Positions 24,912 to 33,785 of a stretch of 54,594 nt of DNA are shown here, piece after piece. The notes under the pieces are model-generated. The model did not search any database. It was not told the DNA's origin and saw only the letters and a list, made by a program, of their open reading frames with translations. The stretch comes from an uncultured Prevotellaceae bacterium (GTDB lineage: Bacteria; Bacteroidota; Bacteroidia; Bacteroidales; Muribaculaceae). A program made the position numbers and the translations under genes. The stretch lies in assembly GCA_905207705.1 (NCBI GenBank), contig CAJLMA010000012.1, positions 1-54,594 of the forward strand, given 5' to 3'. Position 1 is the first letter of the stretch. Each line of letters opens with the position of its first letter.

Positions 24912-27395
24912 ATGAATATGTGTAGTTATACAAAAACAATCCTTATTTTAAGCCTGTTATCGAGTGGATGGGCTGTTGTCGCTCAAGCTGATTGGGGCAT
25001 TGCGCAGAAACGCGAGAATGAAATAAGGGCTGCAATGAACAGCTTGCCTGTCCATGAAGCTCAATCCTCAGTTCTTGCCGGTGATGAAGATGCAGTTACA
25101 TTGCTTTATGAAGATTTTTCCAAGTTTACCGAGGGAACCGAGAGTGAACCTGATGATGTCTGTATAGCCGACAACCAGACGGGCGAGATTCCAGTAGAAT
25201 ATACCAATGCACCGGGATGGTCGGGCGCTGCCATTTATCAAGCAGGGCAAACATGTGCCGTACGGTTGGGCTTGTTTCTTGACGGAAGTTCTAGTCAACC
25301 GGAATCTCTTCCCGGTGCACTTTATACCCCGGTAGGGAATTATGCAGGAAACGGAACGCTGACTTTTAGGGCAAAACTACTTGACAACACAGTGAAATCG
25401 GACATAATGGCCATAGCCATGATCGACGTAAACCAAGAAACTGCTTATACTGAATTGTATAATGTAAAAGTGACGAATGGATGGCAATCTTACTCCCTTG
25501 ATTTTCATGGGGGCACGTTCAGGTCGAGCGCATTGGCTTTTTTGATGGAAAGTCAAGAAGTCCTTATCGACGACATTCGTTTTGTGTCGGTACCGACATC
25601 GATAATATCGCCTACAGTGCAGGCTGCCACTGATTTTACAACTGATGGATTCAAAGCAAATTGGTTGCCTACGCCCGATGCCACGAGTTACTTGCTTTCG
25701 GTTTACCGCAAGAAAATAGAGGATGTTACAGTTGTTGAGGGTTTTGATGACATTAATGCCGATGGTAATGGCATGATAAATAGTGCAAATCCCAATTATC
25801 CTGAAGGGTGGGAGATAGGCGTAACCGATAATGGAATTGATGCTAACGTCACAGGGCAAGACGGAGAATATGTGTCGGGCAAGCAAGCTCTTGTGTTTGA
25901 CGCGACAGGTGATTATTTTGTGACCCCTGATCCGGGTGAAGATGTAGTCGGCTTTTCATTTTGGGCAAAGAATCTATATGGCAAGCCGACTACTTCACAA
26001 ATAAAGATGCTTGTAGAGCTGGCCGACGGAATGCGGTATCAGATAGGCGTGATAGATATCGAACGTATCGACTCGGAATATGGTGAGATAATTGACCTGT
26101 CTGGATACCTTGTGGCAGGGACACGCAAGGTGCGTTTGGAATATGTTAAAGATGCCAATGCTGCCGATGCGCAGATGCTGGCTATTGACGATGTGGGCAT
26201 CATGACACAGCCCGAAAAGGAATATGTATTTGAGGACAAGCCGGTGACCGAAACCTCTTATGTAGTTTCTGGCTTGGATGAGGAAACCGATTATTATTAT
26301 ACTGTAAAAGCTGTTAACGACAAGTTCATATCAGAGCCTTCCATTGAGGTCATGGCATTGGGGATTGCTGCTCCTGAGGCACTCAAAGCCGATAACATAG
26401 AGGAAGATGCGTTTACGGCTCAATGGAATTACACGCCTAAGGCAGACGGTTATGAATTGACTGTGTCTAAGTTGTACACGGCTCCTGCCGATGAAGAGAA
26501 AGTGATACTATCGGAAGATTTTGAGAATATCCAAGTCGGAGATTCCTATACGTTTGTCAGTCCCAAGCCATTGAACAATTTCAGTTTCGATGGCTCAGGA
26601 AAGAATATAGACGATTACATAAATGCCGATACGAAAGGATGGATGGGAATAAACAACAATGTGATAGACGGTATGTTGGGCGCATCGGCCTATTTTGGAT
26701 CGGCTGTCATACAAACTCCTGCGTTGGATTTGTCAAACAACGGAGGTAAGTTTACAGTAGAGCTTACGGTATACTCATACGAAGGTGATTCTATCGTGGT
26801 TCAACCGGGAGCGACTGTGTATGACCGTGCATTGGTTACAAAAACATGGGAACCTGTTAAATTGGTATATGAATTTGATCACGGAACAGCCAACATGCCT
26901 ATCTTGATTTATAATTATGTCGTTTCAAGCATGTTCTATATAGATGACATAAAAGTTACGCAGACAATGCCAGAAGGTGCGCAAACGTCTACTTATGTAA
27001 AAACAGTTCCTGTGCGCAAGTCTGACATATTGTCGTGTGAAGTAACGGATGTCCCGAAAGAACCTAACACTGTCTATACTTATTATGTGAATGCTTACCG
27101 TAATTATCAGATGAATAAAGTCTATTCGGCAAGCAGTAACGTAATCAAGGTAGATCCTTCAGGTTCAAGCGTTGCATGGAATGATAATGTTGCAAATAAA
27201 ACTGCCGTATATGCCGGAGACGATTGCGTTGTGGTTGACACTCCGTCGGAGACAAGTGTGAATATATTCAATCTGTCAGGAATGCAAGTGTTTGCTGGAA
27301 CCGCTGTTGCTGGTAAGAATTATTATAATTTATATACGACCGGGCTGTATATAGTGAAGGTTGGCAATCAATCTTATAAAGTGCTGGTCAAGTGA
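24912..27395 (+). CDS. Large secreted protein with Fn3/choice-of-anchor-J domains and sorting-like C-terminus
   Basis: An 827-residue secreted protein with a signal peptide (about 1-25). It contains jelly-roll segments of the choice-of-anchor-J kind (for example LYEDFSKFTEG near 60, VVEGFDDINADGNGM near 275, ILSEDFENIQVG near 535) alternating with fibronectin-III-like domains (AATDFTTDGFKANWLP near 240; ADNIEEDAFTAQWNYTP near 495). The last 75 residues (NIFNLSGMQVFAG, GLYIVKVGNQSYKVLVK) match the type IX secretion C-terminal domain, so it is probably exported and anchored at the cell surface. Role unknown; adhesion or substrate binding is a guess. Flanked by strong terminators, so monocistronic. 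Confidence 0.82.
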   Translation: MNMCSYTKTILILSLLSSGWAVVAQADWGIAQKRENEIRAAMNSLPVHEAQSSVLAGDEDAVTLLYEDFSKFTEGTESEPDDVCIADNQTGEIPVEYTNAPGWSGAAIYQAGQTCAVRLGLFLDGSSSQPESLPGALYTPVGNYAGNGTLTFRAKLLDNTVKSDIMAIAMIDVNQETAYTELYNVKVTNGWQSYSLDFHGGTFRSSALAFLMESQEVLIDDIRFVSVPTSIISPTVQAATDFTTDGFKANWLPTPDATSYLLSVYRKKIEDVTVVEGFDDINADGNGMINSANPNYPEGWEIGVTDNGIDANVTGQDGEYVSGKQALVFDATGDYFVTPDPGEDVVGFSFWAKNLYGKPTTSQIKMLVELADGMRYQIGVIDIERIDSEYGEIIDLSGYLVAGTRKVRLEYVKDANAADAQMLAIDDVGIMTQPEKEYVFEDKPVTETSYVVSGLDEETDYYYTVKAVNDKFISEPSIEVMALGIAAPEALKADNIEEDAFTAQWNYTPKADGYELTVSKLYTAPADEEKVILSEDFENIQVGDSYTFVSPKPLNNFSFDGSGKNIDDYINADTKGWMGINNNVIDGMLGASAYFGSAVIQTPALDLSNNGGKFTVELTVYSYEGDSIVVQPGATVYDRALVTKTWEPVKLVYEFDHGTANMPILIYNYVVSSMFYIDDIKVTQTMPEGAQTSTYVKTVPVRKSDILSCEVTDVPKEPNTVYTYYVNAYRNYQMNKVYSASSNVIKVDPSGSSVAWNDNVANKTAVYAGDDCVVVDTPSETSVNIFNLSGMQVFAGTAVAGKNYYNLYTTGLYIVKVGNQSYKVLVK

Positions 27396-27428
27396 CACGG
27401 TAGGCATAAAGACAATGATGGATATAAA

Positions 27429-27468
27429 AATAACGGAACATGCGATAATGCATGCTCCGTTATTTTTT
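27429..27468. terminator. Bidirectional terminator between secreted-protein gene and purT
   Basis: Arms 27429-27443 and 27450-27464 pair over 15 positions with one mismatch and a six-base loop. T-rich tracts follow on both strands, suiting the convergent gene ends. Confidence 0.85.
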
Positions 27469-27487
27469 ATGTTATGCACGGTGCTGT

Positions 27488-28681
27488 TTATTGGCGAGGC
27501 AATACGTTTACTGTTAGCTTGTTGTAAGCTCTTTCGGCTTTCTCGCGAGCTTTCTCGACTGTTTCATCGGTAGCCAAAATCACACCCATTCGGCGATGTC
27601 CTGTCACTTCGGGTTTACCGAAAATTCGTATTTGCGTACCAGGCTCTTCAAGTACTTTTTCAACATTGTCAAATTCGATTCGGTTGGAGTCGCCTTCTAC
27701 TACAACGGCACGCGATGCCGACGGCGCGTAGAATTTTATTTCGGGAACAGGAAGTCCAAGCAATGCGCGTGCGTGCAAGGCAAATTCGCTCATATCTTGA
27801 GAAATCATTGTGACCATTCCGGTGTCATGCGGTCTTGGAGAGACTTCGCTGAAAATGACATCGTCACCTTTAATGAACATTTCCACGCCGAATATGCCAT
27901 ATCCGCCAAGTGCGTCCGTGACTTTGCGTGCTATGTCGCGAGCTTGTTCCAAGGCATTTGCGCTCATGGGTTGAGGCTGCCATGAATAACGATAGTCGCC
28001 ATCGACTTGGATGTGGCCTATAGGCTCGCAGAACTCAGTGCCGGATATGCTTCTTACTGTGAGTAGGGTTATTTCGTAATCAAAGTCGACAAATCCCTCG
28101 ACAATTACTCTGCCAGCTCCGGCTCGTCCTCCTTCTTGGGCGATGTGCCAAGCGTTGTCTACGTCATCGATACTGCGCACCACGCTTTGTCCATGACCCG
28201 AAGAACTCATGATTGGTTTTACGACGCATGGAGTGCCTATTTCATCAACTGCGGCTTTGAATTCTTCTTCGGTTGAAGCAAATTTATAATTTGAAGTCCT
28301 TATTCCGAGCGTTTCGGCTGCAAGTCGCCTTATTCCTTCACGGTTCATAGTCAGTAAAGCCGCGTTGGCGGTAGGGGTGACATGGTAGCCTTCCTTTTCC
28401 AGCTCTACGAGCGTCGGGGTTGCTATGGCTTCAACTTCAGGAATGATGTGGTCGGGCTTTTCAAGCTCGATGATTTCGCGCAACTTGTTGCCATCAAGCA
28501 TGTTGAACACATGGAAGCGGTGTGCGACCTGCATTGCCGGTGCTCCCGGATATTTGTCGCATGCGACGACTTCGACGCCTAACCGCATCAGTTCTATGGC
28601 GACCTCTTTCCCAAGTTCGCCGCTACCCAGCAATAAAGCCTTGCGGCTGATGGGGGACAAAACAGAACCTATTTTAGTCAT
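27488..28681 (-). CDS. purT: Formate-dependent phosphoribosylglycinamide formyltransferase (PurT)
   Basis: A 397-residue ATP-grasp enzyme that makes formyl-GAR from GAR, formate and ATP in purine synthesis. The N-terminal domain has LLGSGELGKEVAIELMRLGV (16-35) and the GAPAMQVAHRFHVFNM segment; the ATP-grasp core has PCVVKPIMSSSGHGQSVV, and the GIFGVEMFIKGDDVIFSEVS and SPRPHDTGMVTM motifs are diagnostic of PurT rather than PurK. Full length. Monocistronic, ending at the bidirectional terminator. The folate-independent reaction would serve formate-rich anaerobic metabolism. Confidence 0.96.
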   Translation of the reverse strand: MTKIGSVLSPISRKALLLGSGELGKEVAIELMRLGVEVVACDKYPGAPAMQVAHRFHVFNMLDGNKLREIIELEKPDHIIPEVEAIATPTLVELEKEGYHVTPTANAALLTMNREGIRRLAAETLGIRTSNYKFASTEEEFKAAVDEIGTPCVVKPIMSSSGHGQSVVRSIDDVDNAWHIAQEGGRAGAGRVIVEGFVDFDYEITLLTVRSISGTEFCEPIGHIQVDGDYRYSWQPQPMSANALEQARDIARKVTDALGGYGIFGVEMFIKGDDVIFSEVSPRPHDTGMVTMISQDMSEFALHARALLGLPVPEIKFYAPSASRAVVVEGDSNRIEFDNVEKVLEEPGTQIRIFGKPEVTGHRRMGVILATDETVEKAREKAERAYNKLTVNVLPRQ

Positions 28682-28850
28682 TGATTTAAATATTAATTTG
28701 GATTTTAATGATTATTCAAGAATGTATCATGCAAAAATAGCGATAAAAAGCAAATATGTATAAGCATATTGTAATATTTTTTGGTGTTTCTCAATGCCTT
28801 AGCCTCAAAATACAAGAAATTCAATTAAAAAACTTACCGCGCGTTACATC

Positions 28851-28880
28851 TTGCCGTCTCGCTTTTTTTGATTAAATTTG
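28851..28880 (+). promoter_or_regulatory. Promoter of the racemase-family gene
   Basis: TTG (28851-28853), 19-base spacer, TAAATTTG (28873-28880): full match to the Bacteroidetes consensus, 23 bases before the ATG at 28904. Confidence 0.8.
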
Positions 28881-28903
28881 TTCCATAAAAATACACAGAC
28901 GTG

Positions 28904-29641
28904 ATGGAAAATTATAAATATCTGGAGGACAATGTTTCAAAAGTAATTGGCGTTATTGGAGGGGTAAGTTGGGCTTCTTCTGACACTTATTATAGACGAA
29001 TGAATGAAATAATGCGCGACCGTTACGGGTCGCTATATTCGGCCAATGTGTTGATGTATTCCATTCCGTTCCATTATTTTGCCGCACAGGAACGCCTTGC
29101 AGCGGCTGGAGACTGGTCTATGATGACTTCCATGATGGTTGATGCCGCCATGAGGCTTAAGGCCGGAGGTGCCAATGTGATAGTGATAGCGTCCAACACG
29201 CTTAATTCACTTGGCGATGTAATAGAGGAGAAAGTGGGTATCCCGGTGTTGAACATCATAGACGTTGTCGGGAATGCCATTGTTGAAAAGAAACTGAAGA
29301 AAGTGATACTGCTTGGCACAAAGCACACAATGGAAAACAGTTTTTACAAGCCTACATTGGAGAATAAATTTGGACTTGAGGTTCTTGTCCCTAATCTTGA
29401 AGAAAGAAATTACATTAACGATGTCATTTTTGATGAGTTGTGCAATGATGTTATAAAAGAAGATTCAAGGGAAGGTTATAAGGCAATAATAAAAAGACTC
29501 GAACAGGAAGGTGGCGAAGGTGTAATACTTGGATGTACCGAGATTCCGTTGCTTATAAAAGAAAAGGATGTGAATATTCCTACTTTTGACACGGCCGAGA
29601 TACATTCTGTAGCTGCCATCAATTGGGCAACAAAAAAATAA
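28904..29641 (+). CDS. Aspartate/glutamate racemase family protein with an altered catalytic site
   Basis: A 245-residue member of the cofactor-independent Asp/Glu racemase superfamily (aspartate racemase/YgeA branch): VIGVIGGVSWASSDTYYRRM at the start and GVILGCTEIPLLI near the end. Racemases of this type use two cysteines. The second is present (Cys211 in GCTEI), but the first, expected in a CTNTMH-like motif, is replaced: residues 96-99 read ASNT, so Ala96 stands where the cysteine should be, and the usual histidine is Asn101. Related enzymes with one cysteine exist, so it may be a one-directional racemase, a lyase-like enzyme, or inactive. A GTG three bases upstream (28901) is the alternative start. 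Monocistronic. Confidence 0.85.
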   Translation: MENYKYLEDNVSKVIGVIGGVSWASSDTYYRRMNEIMRDRYGSLYSANVLMYSIPFHYFAAQERLAAAGDWSMMTSMMVDAAMRLKAGGANVIVIASNTLNSLGDVIEEKVGIPVLNIIDVVGNAIVEKKLKKVILLGTKHTMENSFYKPTLENKFGLEVLVPNLEERNYINDVIFDELCNDVIKEDSREGYKAIIKRLEQEGGEGVILGCTEIPLLIKEKDVNIPTFDTAEIHSVAAINWATKK

Positions 29642-29698
29642 GGTGTCAGTTGTGTATTGCACTTGGCAATACTAAATCTGTCAAAAAATAGGATTTTT

Positions 29699-29755
29699 AA
29701 GTGCGATAAACACTGAATTGTTAAAAAAACATCGGTTTTATCGCACTTATTTTTG
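29699..29755 (+). terminator. Rho-independent terminator after the racemase-family gene
   Basis: Arm 29699-29710 (AAGTGCGATAAA) pairs perfectly with TTTATCGCACTT (29737-29748), followed by a T-rich tail. Confidence 0.7.
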
Positions 29756-29784
29756 TGAAAATAGGAAAAGATATTAAAAATGCT

Positions 29785-29792
29785 TATTTTTG
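29785..29792 (+). promoter_or_regulatory. Candidate -7 element (TATTTTTG)
   Basis: Perfect TAnnTTTG, 45 bases upstream of the ATG at 29838; no TTG at the usual distance. Confidence 0.5.
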
Positions 29793-29837
29793 CAAGAAAT
29801 TTTATTCTTTTTAATAAAAATCATAATTAAAAGACTA

Positions 29838-32800
29838 ATGAAAAGTATTAATTGTTTTGTGGCATTGTGCATGGCTTTGTCCAGTGTAAGCGTTGCAGAG
29901 GCTAATAATGCTAATGCCAAAGTGGATTATAAAAAATTAAAAGGGGTGCCACACGCATTTGCCGGGCCGAGACTTTCTGTGCCAATGCAAAAGTGTGATA
30001 ATTTTAGAGACTCACGAGTCAACGACTTGAGCGTGGGTGTTGATTCCGAGCCTATAAAAGGAGAAGTGTGGGGCGTTTTGGCCGGTCCTGATGGTACGGA
30101 GTGGATTTATACTCAACGTTCAGAATATAAAGATTATGATATTGCATCTTCGACGATAACAGTATATGATAGCAGCAATGCTCAAGTAGGGGAATTTACC
30201 GTGACCATTCCCGAAGGGCAAATGGTTAACGACGTGCAAGCGTTCGGGCAAATTACCAATGATTTTTTTGATAGCGATGCTTCGAGCAGTGAAATCCTCA
30301 TATATATTAATGAAGTGATAGATTATACCATCCATGGTCGCATTGAAGCATATTCGCTTGACGGGACATTGAAGGCATCTTATCAGGCAAGTTCTGCAAT
30401 GTTCCTTGATGCATCCCAAGGATGGGATACATATAATCGTTTCATTATGACCAATGATGTAGTTGAGGATGGAGTTGAATACACTTATGTTGATATTATT
30501 TCACCAGTATCTTATCAGTCGCCAGAAGCTGTGTCGGAACACCAATTCAAGATCCCTACCGACTTGTTGTATTATAGCGACGGTCCATATATAAATACTT
30601 ATGTGCTTGATGGAGAACCATATTTTGCTGTCTCTCACTATGAAAAGCCATATGTATCGGATATTGATCCTAATACATGGGAAATTATTGTAGCCGAAGA
30701 TAACAATTATGTAGTTGAGGTTTATAATAAAAATTTTGAATGTGTAAGTACCGTTAAGGTGCCAGTGGAAATGCAGGCTGGAGCTTTGTACACCATGTAT
30801 TCGTTGGGAATGTTCTCATATGATGATGTCACAAAGGGAACATATTCTGGTGATGACCAATTTAATTTTGTAATCACAAGATATGACTATATTACATCTT
30901 CTGACAGTTATGCATATGATTTCGTGGTTTATGACGAATCTGGGAATTTAGTGAAAACTATCGGAGAGGAAGTTACCACATGGCAGATGCTCAGCTCTTT
31001 GCCTGGAGAATCGGAGCAGGTCGCATTAGTACGAGCTGGTGGAACAGATGAAGAAATTGAAATGGTGGATATTCCAAGCTGCGAGACTGTTGCTACTTTT
31101 GCCGGTTATGATGTGGAGGGGAACTTGTTGTCAGATAGTTTCGACCGTTACCCAGTGGGAGATACCTACCAATATGTGATAGCTTTGGGCAATGGCGTAG
31201 TGGATGAAGAAGGTAATGTATATACTCGCATTGGATGGTATAATAAAGATTTGTCGCTTGACCATTATGTAAGCATAAACCTTGGAACTAATGGAGTATA
31301 TGCTGATCATTATATCACATCGGGTACATTGAATCCTTACTTGTTCAACACTGATGAACAGCATGAATATATCATGATTGCACGTATGGCGAACGAAGAT
31401 GGCACAAATGACGCTGTGTTGTGTGTTGCCAATGACAAGGGCGAAATAATCAAGGAGTATCGTGGTGATGAGACCAAAGGCGACTATTTCAATGGAAATG
31501 TGTTGGATATCAACACTGACAATCCGAGGTTGCTCGTTGTTTATTATGATTTTAATACTGACACTCACACAATAGAAACATTTTCGTTGCCGTTTAGCCG
31601 ATTTGCAGGAGGTTCTGGAACAATGGAAGATCCTTATATAATTTCTACTGCCGGCGACCTTGACCAAGTAAGAGCTGACGGTGCTGCACATTATGCATTG
31701 GGTAATGATATCGACATGTCGAACATGCTCGGATACTTCAATCCTATAGCTGAATTCACAGGAACAATCGATGGACGTGGATACAGCATTGACAATTTGA
31801 AAATTAATTCGGGCGACTCGATGTATGCGGCAATGATTGAATATATGTATGGAAGTTCTTCCGAAATCAAGGATCTAACATTTAACCGTCCGAAGATCGA
31901 AGCTACTTCAAGCTGCTTTGATGCCGGTGTCGTTGTCGGTATGCTTACAGAAGGAAGAATTGACAGCGTTTATGTGAACAATGCTGAAATCATAGGTGAT
32001 ATTGACTTTACCGGTGAAGCTGGTGGTATAGCAGGTTCTGCAATGGGGTACGCCACAATAGCTTCGAGTGCGGCAAACAATGTTGTGATAAATGCTCCAA
32101 GTGGAATTAACATTGGTGGAATTGTAGGTATGACTCGCACTGCCACTACGTTGTCGGCTTGTGTCGCAAACGGAACAATTTTAGGTGGCAAAGACCTTGG
32201 AGGTATCGTTGGGTCGGCTGGTAATGATGTGGATGTGCAAAACTGCCACGCTGATGTGGATATTGAAGGTAACTATGAAATAGGAGGTATAGCAGGTTCA
32301 GCTGATCGTGGACTTATTTCTAACTGTTACAGTGAAGGTTCGCTTAAGGCTAATTCTTCTGATTTCTCGGGATATTGCAATGTCGGCGGTATTGTCGGTT
32401 CTCTGACATCTCAATGGGATGCAACCAATACCGATATAGTAATTGGTAATTGTGTTGCAGCTATCGATGCAATAGAATTGCCTGAAGGGGCTTCGATGCA
32501 AACCGTTGGCCGTATCGTAGGCCGTACAATAGCCGATGAATATTATGAGGAAGGAGAAGAGCCAGAAACAGAAAAAGGCTTGAGCAACAATTACGCTGTA
32601 TCAACGATGACAATAGCCGGAGAGGCTGTTTCAAGTACTGATGCTACTTCTACGAACGGGGCAGATGTGGCTGCTGATGGATTGACAACAGAATTCTTTA
32701 CCGATCTCGGATGGGCATTTGGTGCAGATTTCACATCTCCATGGAAAGAATCTGCAGGACTTCCGTTGCTTTATTTTGAAGAAAAAGCCACAGGCTTGAC

Positions 32801-33269
32801 TCTTGACATGACTACAGGCGAAGGTACTATTTCCAAATTGTTCGTATTGACAGCTACTGTTGAAGGGACAACTGCCGAACGTGTGGTATTCTCTTCGAGC
32901 GACGAAGCCATCGCAAAAGTTGTATCGGTAGAAGTTGACGGGAACAAGGCTATCGCTACCGTTCGCTGCTACGAAGAAGGTTCTGTAACAATCACTGCTT
33001 CTATCGATGGCCTTGAAGCTGAGTGCATGTTGAATGTATCAAGTGTTAGCGATGTAATCGGCGACAATGCATTTGCAATTTATTTCGATGGTCAAGTGGT
33101 AAAAGCCGAGAATGCGGCCAATATAGCAGTTTACAACATTGGCGGAGCTCAAGTTGCGTCAGTGCAAGGTGATTGTGTTGAAGTTGGCAATTTAGCTGAC
33201 GGAGTATATATTGTTCTTGCTGTCGATGGCAATGGAAACAAGGCTGTGACTAAGATTATCAAACGATAA
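29838..33269 (+). CDS. Very large secreted protein with GLUG repeats, Ig-like domain and sorting-like C-terminus
   Basis: A 1143-residue secreted protein. The first ATG of the open frame is at 29838 (MKSINCFVALCMALSSVSVA, a signal peptide); the extension upstream to 29790 is AT-rich and starts inside the promoter region. Residues about 60-600 form an unrecognised beta-rich region, possibly propeller-like. Residues about 610-950 contain GLUG-type beta-helix repeats (GGIAGS, GGIVGM, GGIVGS, GGIAGS, GGIVGS). A bacterial Ig-like domain follows (about 995-1080) and the last 65 residues (IAVYNIGGAQVAS, ADGVYIVLAVDGNGNKAVTK) resemble a type IX secretion signal. Likely surface-exposed; binding target unknown. 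Flanked by terminators on both sides. Confidence 0.82.
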   Translation: MKSINCFVALCMALSSVSVAEANNANAKVDYKKLKGVPHAFAGPRLSVPMQKCDNFRDSRVNDLSVGVDSEPIKGEVWGVLAGPDGTEWIYTQRSEYKDYDIASSTITVYDSSNAQVGEFTVTIPEGQMVNDVQAFGQITNDFFDSDASSSEILIYINEVIDYTIHGRIEAYSLDGTLKASYQASSAMFLDASQGWDTYNRFIMTNDVVEDGVEYTYVDIISPVSYQSPEAVSEHQFKIPTDLLYYSDGPYINTYVLDGEPYFAVSHYEKPYVSDIDPNTWEIIVAEDNNYVVEVYNKNFECVSTVKVPVEMQAGALYTMYSLGMFSYDDVTKGTYSGDDQFNFVITRYDYITSSDSYAYDFVVYDESGNLVKTIGEEVTTWQMLSSLPGESEQVALVRAGGTDEEIEMVDIPSCETVATFAGYDVEGNLLSDSFDRYPVGDTYQYVIALGNGVVDEEGNVYTRIGWYNKDLSLDHYVSINLGTNGVYADHYITSGTLNPYLFNTDEQHEYIMIARMANEDGTNDAVLCVANDKGEIIKEYRGDETKGDYFNGNVLDINTDNPRLLVVYYDFNTDTHTIETFSLPFSRFAGGSGTMEDPYIISTAGDLDQVRADGAAHYALGNDIDMSNMLGYFNPIAEFTGTIDGRGYSIDNLKINSGDSMYAAMIEYMYGSSSEIKDLTFNRPKIEATSSCFDAGVVVGMLTEGRIDSVYVNNAEIIGDIDFTGEAGGIAGSAMGYATIASSAANNVVINAPSGINIGGIVGMTRTATTLSACVANGTILGGKDLGGIVGSAGNDVDVQNCHADVDIEGNYEIGGIAGSADRGLISNCYSEGSLKANSSDFSGYCNVGGIVGSLTSQWDATNTDIVIGNCVAAIDAIELPEGASMQTVGRIVGRTIADEYYEEGEEPETEKGLSNNYAVSTMTIAGEAVSSTDATSTNGADVAADGLTTEFFTDLGWAFGADFTSPWKESAGLPLLYFEEKATGLTLDMTTGEGTISKLFVLTATVEGTTAERVVFSSSDEAIAKVVSVEVDGNKAIATVRCYEEGSVTITASIDGLEAECMLNVSSVSDVIGDNAFAIYFDGQVVKAENAANIAVYNIGGAQVASVQGDCVEVGNLADGVYIVLAVDGNGNKAVTKIIKR

Positions 33270-33289
33270 TCAACGTCAAGTACGATAAC

Positions 33290-33319
33290 AAAAAAGGAGC
33301 GGAATTCCGCTCCTTTTTT
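33290..33319. terminator. Perfect 30-base palindromic bidirectional terminator
   Basis: Arms of 13 bases (33290-33302 and 33307-33319) around AATT, so the whole 30-base element is a perfect palindrome with an A-run at one end and a T-run at the other. It serves the two convergent genes either side. Confidence 0.92.
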
Positions 33320-33344
33320 GTTTTAAAGTTTTTTAATTTAAGAA

Positions 33345-33548
33345 TTAGCCAATCAATGATACCATGATGTCGGCATCTGACTCGACAACATTGACCTTGC
33401 CTTCACGAGCCAACCAGCCGATAGCGGCGTAAAGCTCTTTTTCTTTGAGCTTTGTGGCTTTCTTCAGGCCTTTGATGCCAAGTGTGCCTTGGGCATCAAG
33501 TGCAGACCATACAAGACCTGCCCAGTTTCCAATAACTTCTACGTTCAT
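33345..33548 (-). CDS. Small winged-helix protein (DUF2582-like)
   Basis: A 67-residue protein that is essentially one winged helix-turn-helix: NWAGLVWSALDAQGTLGIKG (helix 1-2), LKKATKLKEKELYAAIGWLA (recognition region) and REGKVNVVESDADIMVSLIG (wing). This matches the short DUF2582-type winged-helix proteins widespread in Bacteroidetes. DNA binding is expected from the fold but no target is known. It has a -7 box at 33602-33609. Confidence 0.85.
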   Translation of the reverse strand: MNVEVIGNWAGLVWSALDAQGTLGIKGLKKATKLKEKELYAAIGWLAREGKVNVVESDADIMVSLIG

Positions 33549-33601
33549 TTTTCTAAAAAGTTTACTTTGTTAGATGTGATATTTTGATTATAAAGTCGTT
33601 A

Positions 33602-33609
33602 CAAAGATA
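33602..33609 (-). promoter_or_regulatory. -7 element of the winged-helix gene (TATCTTTG)
   Basis: Perfect TAnnTTTG on the minus strand, 53 bases before the ATG. The -33 position is AT-rich without a clear TTG. Confidence 0.6.
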
Positions 33610-33746
33610 CAACATATTTAATAAATATCATTTTAAGGCTGGAGCCTTTTTGATATTTTGAAAGTTGTTAAAATGTAATGCCTTGTAAAATAGCTATTTG
33701 TCTTTTTTATCCAAAAGTTGCTAAGTGGGTATCTTTTTATGAAATT

Positions 33747-33776
33747 TTGTTTGAAAAGAGGTTTTAATTACATTTG
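33747..33776 (+). promoter_or_regulatory. Promoter of rsgA, placing the start site at the start codon
   Basis: TTG (33747-33749), 19-base spacer, TACATTTG (33769-33776): full consensus. The rsgA ATG at 33786 lies only nine bases after the -7 element, so transcription should begin within a few bases of the start codon. Confidence 0.8.
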
Positions 33777-33785
33777 TAGCGCAAT

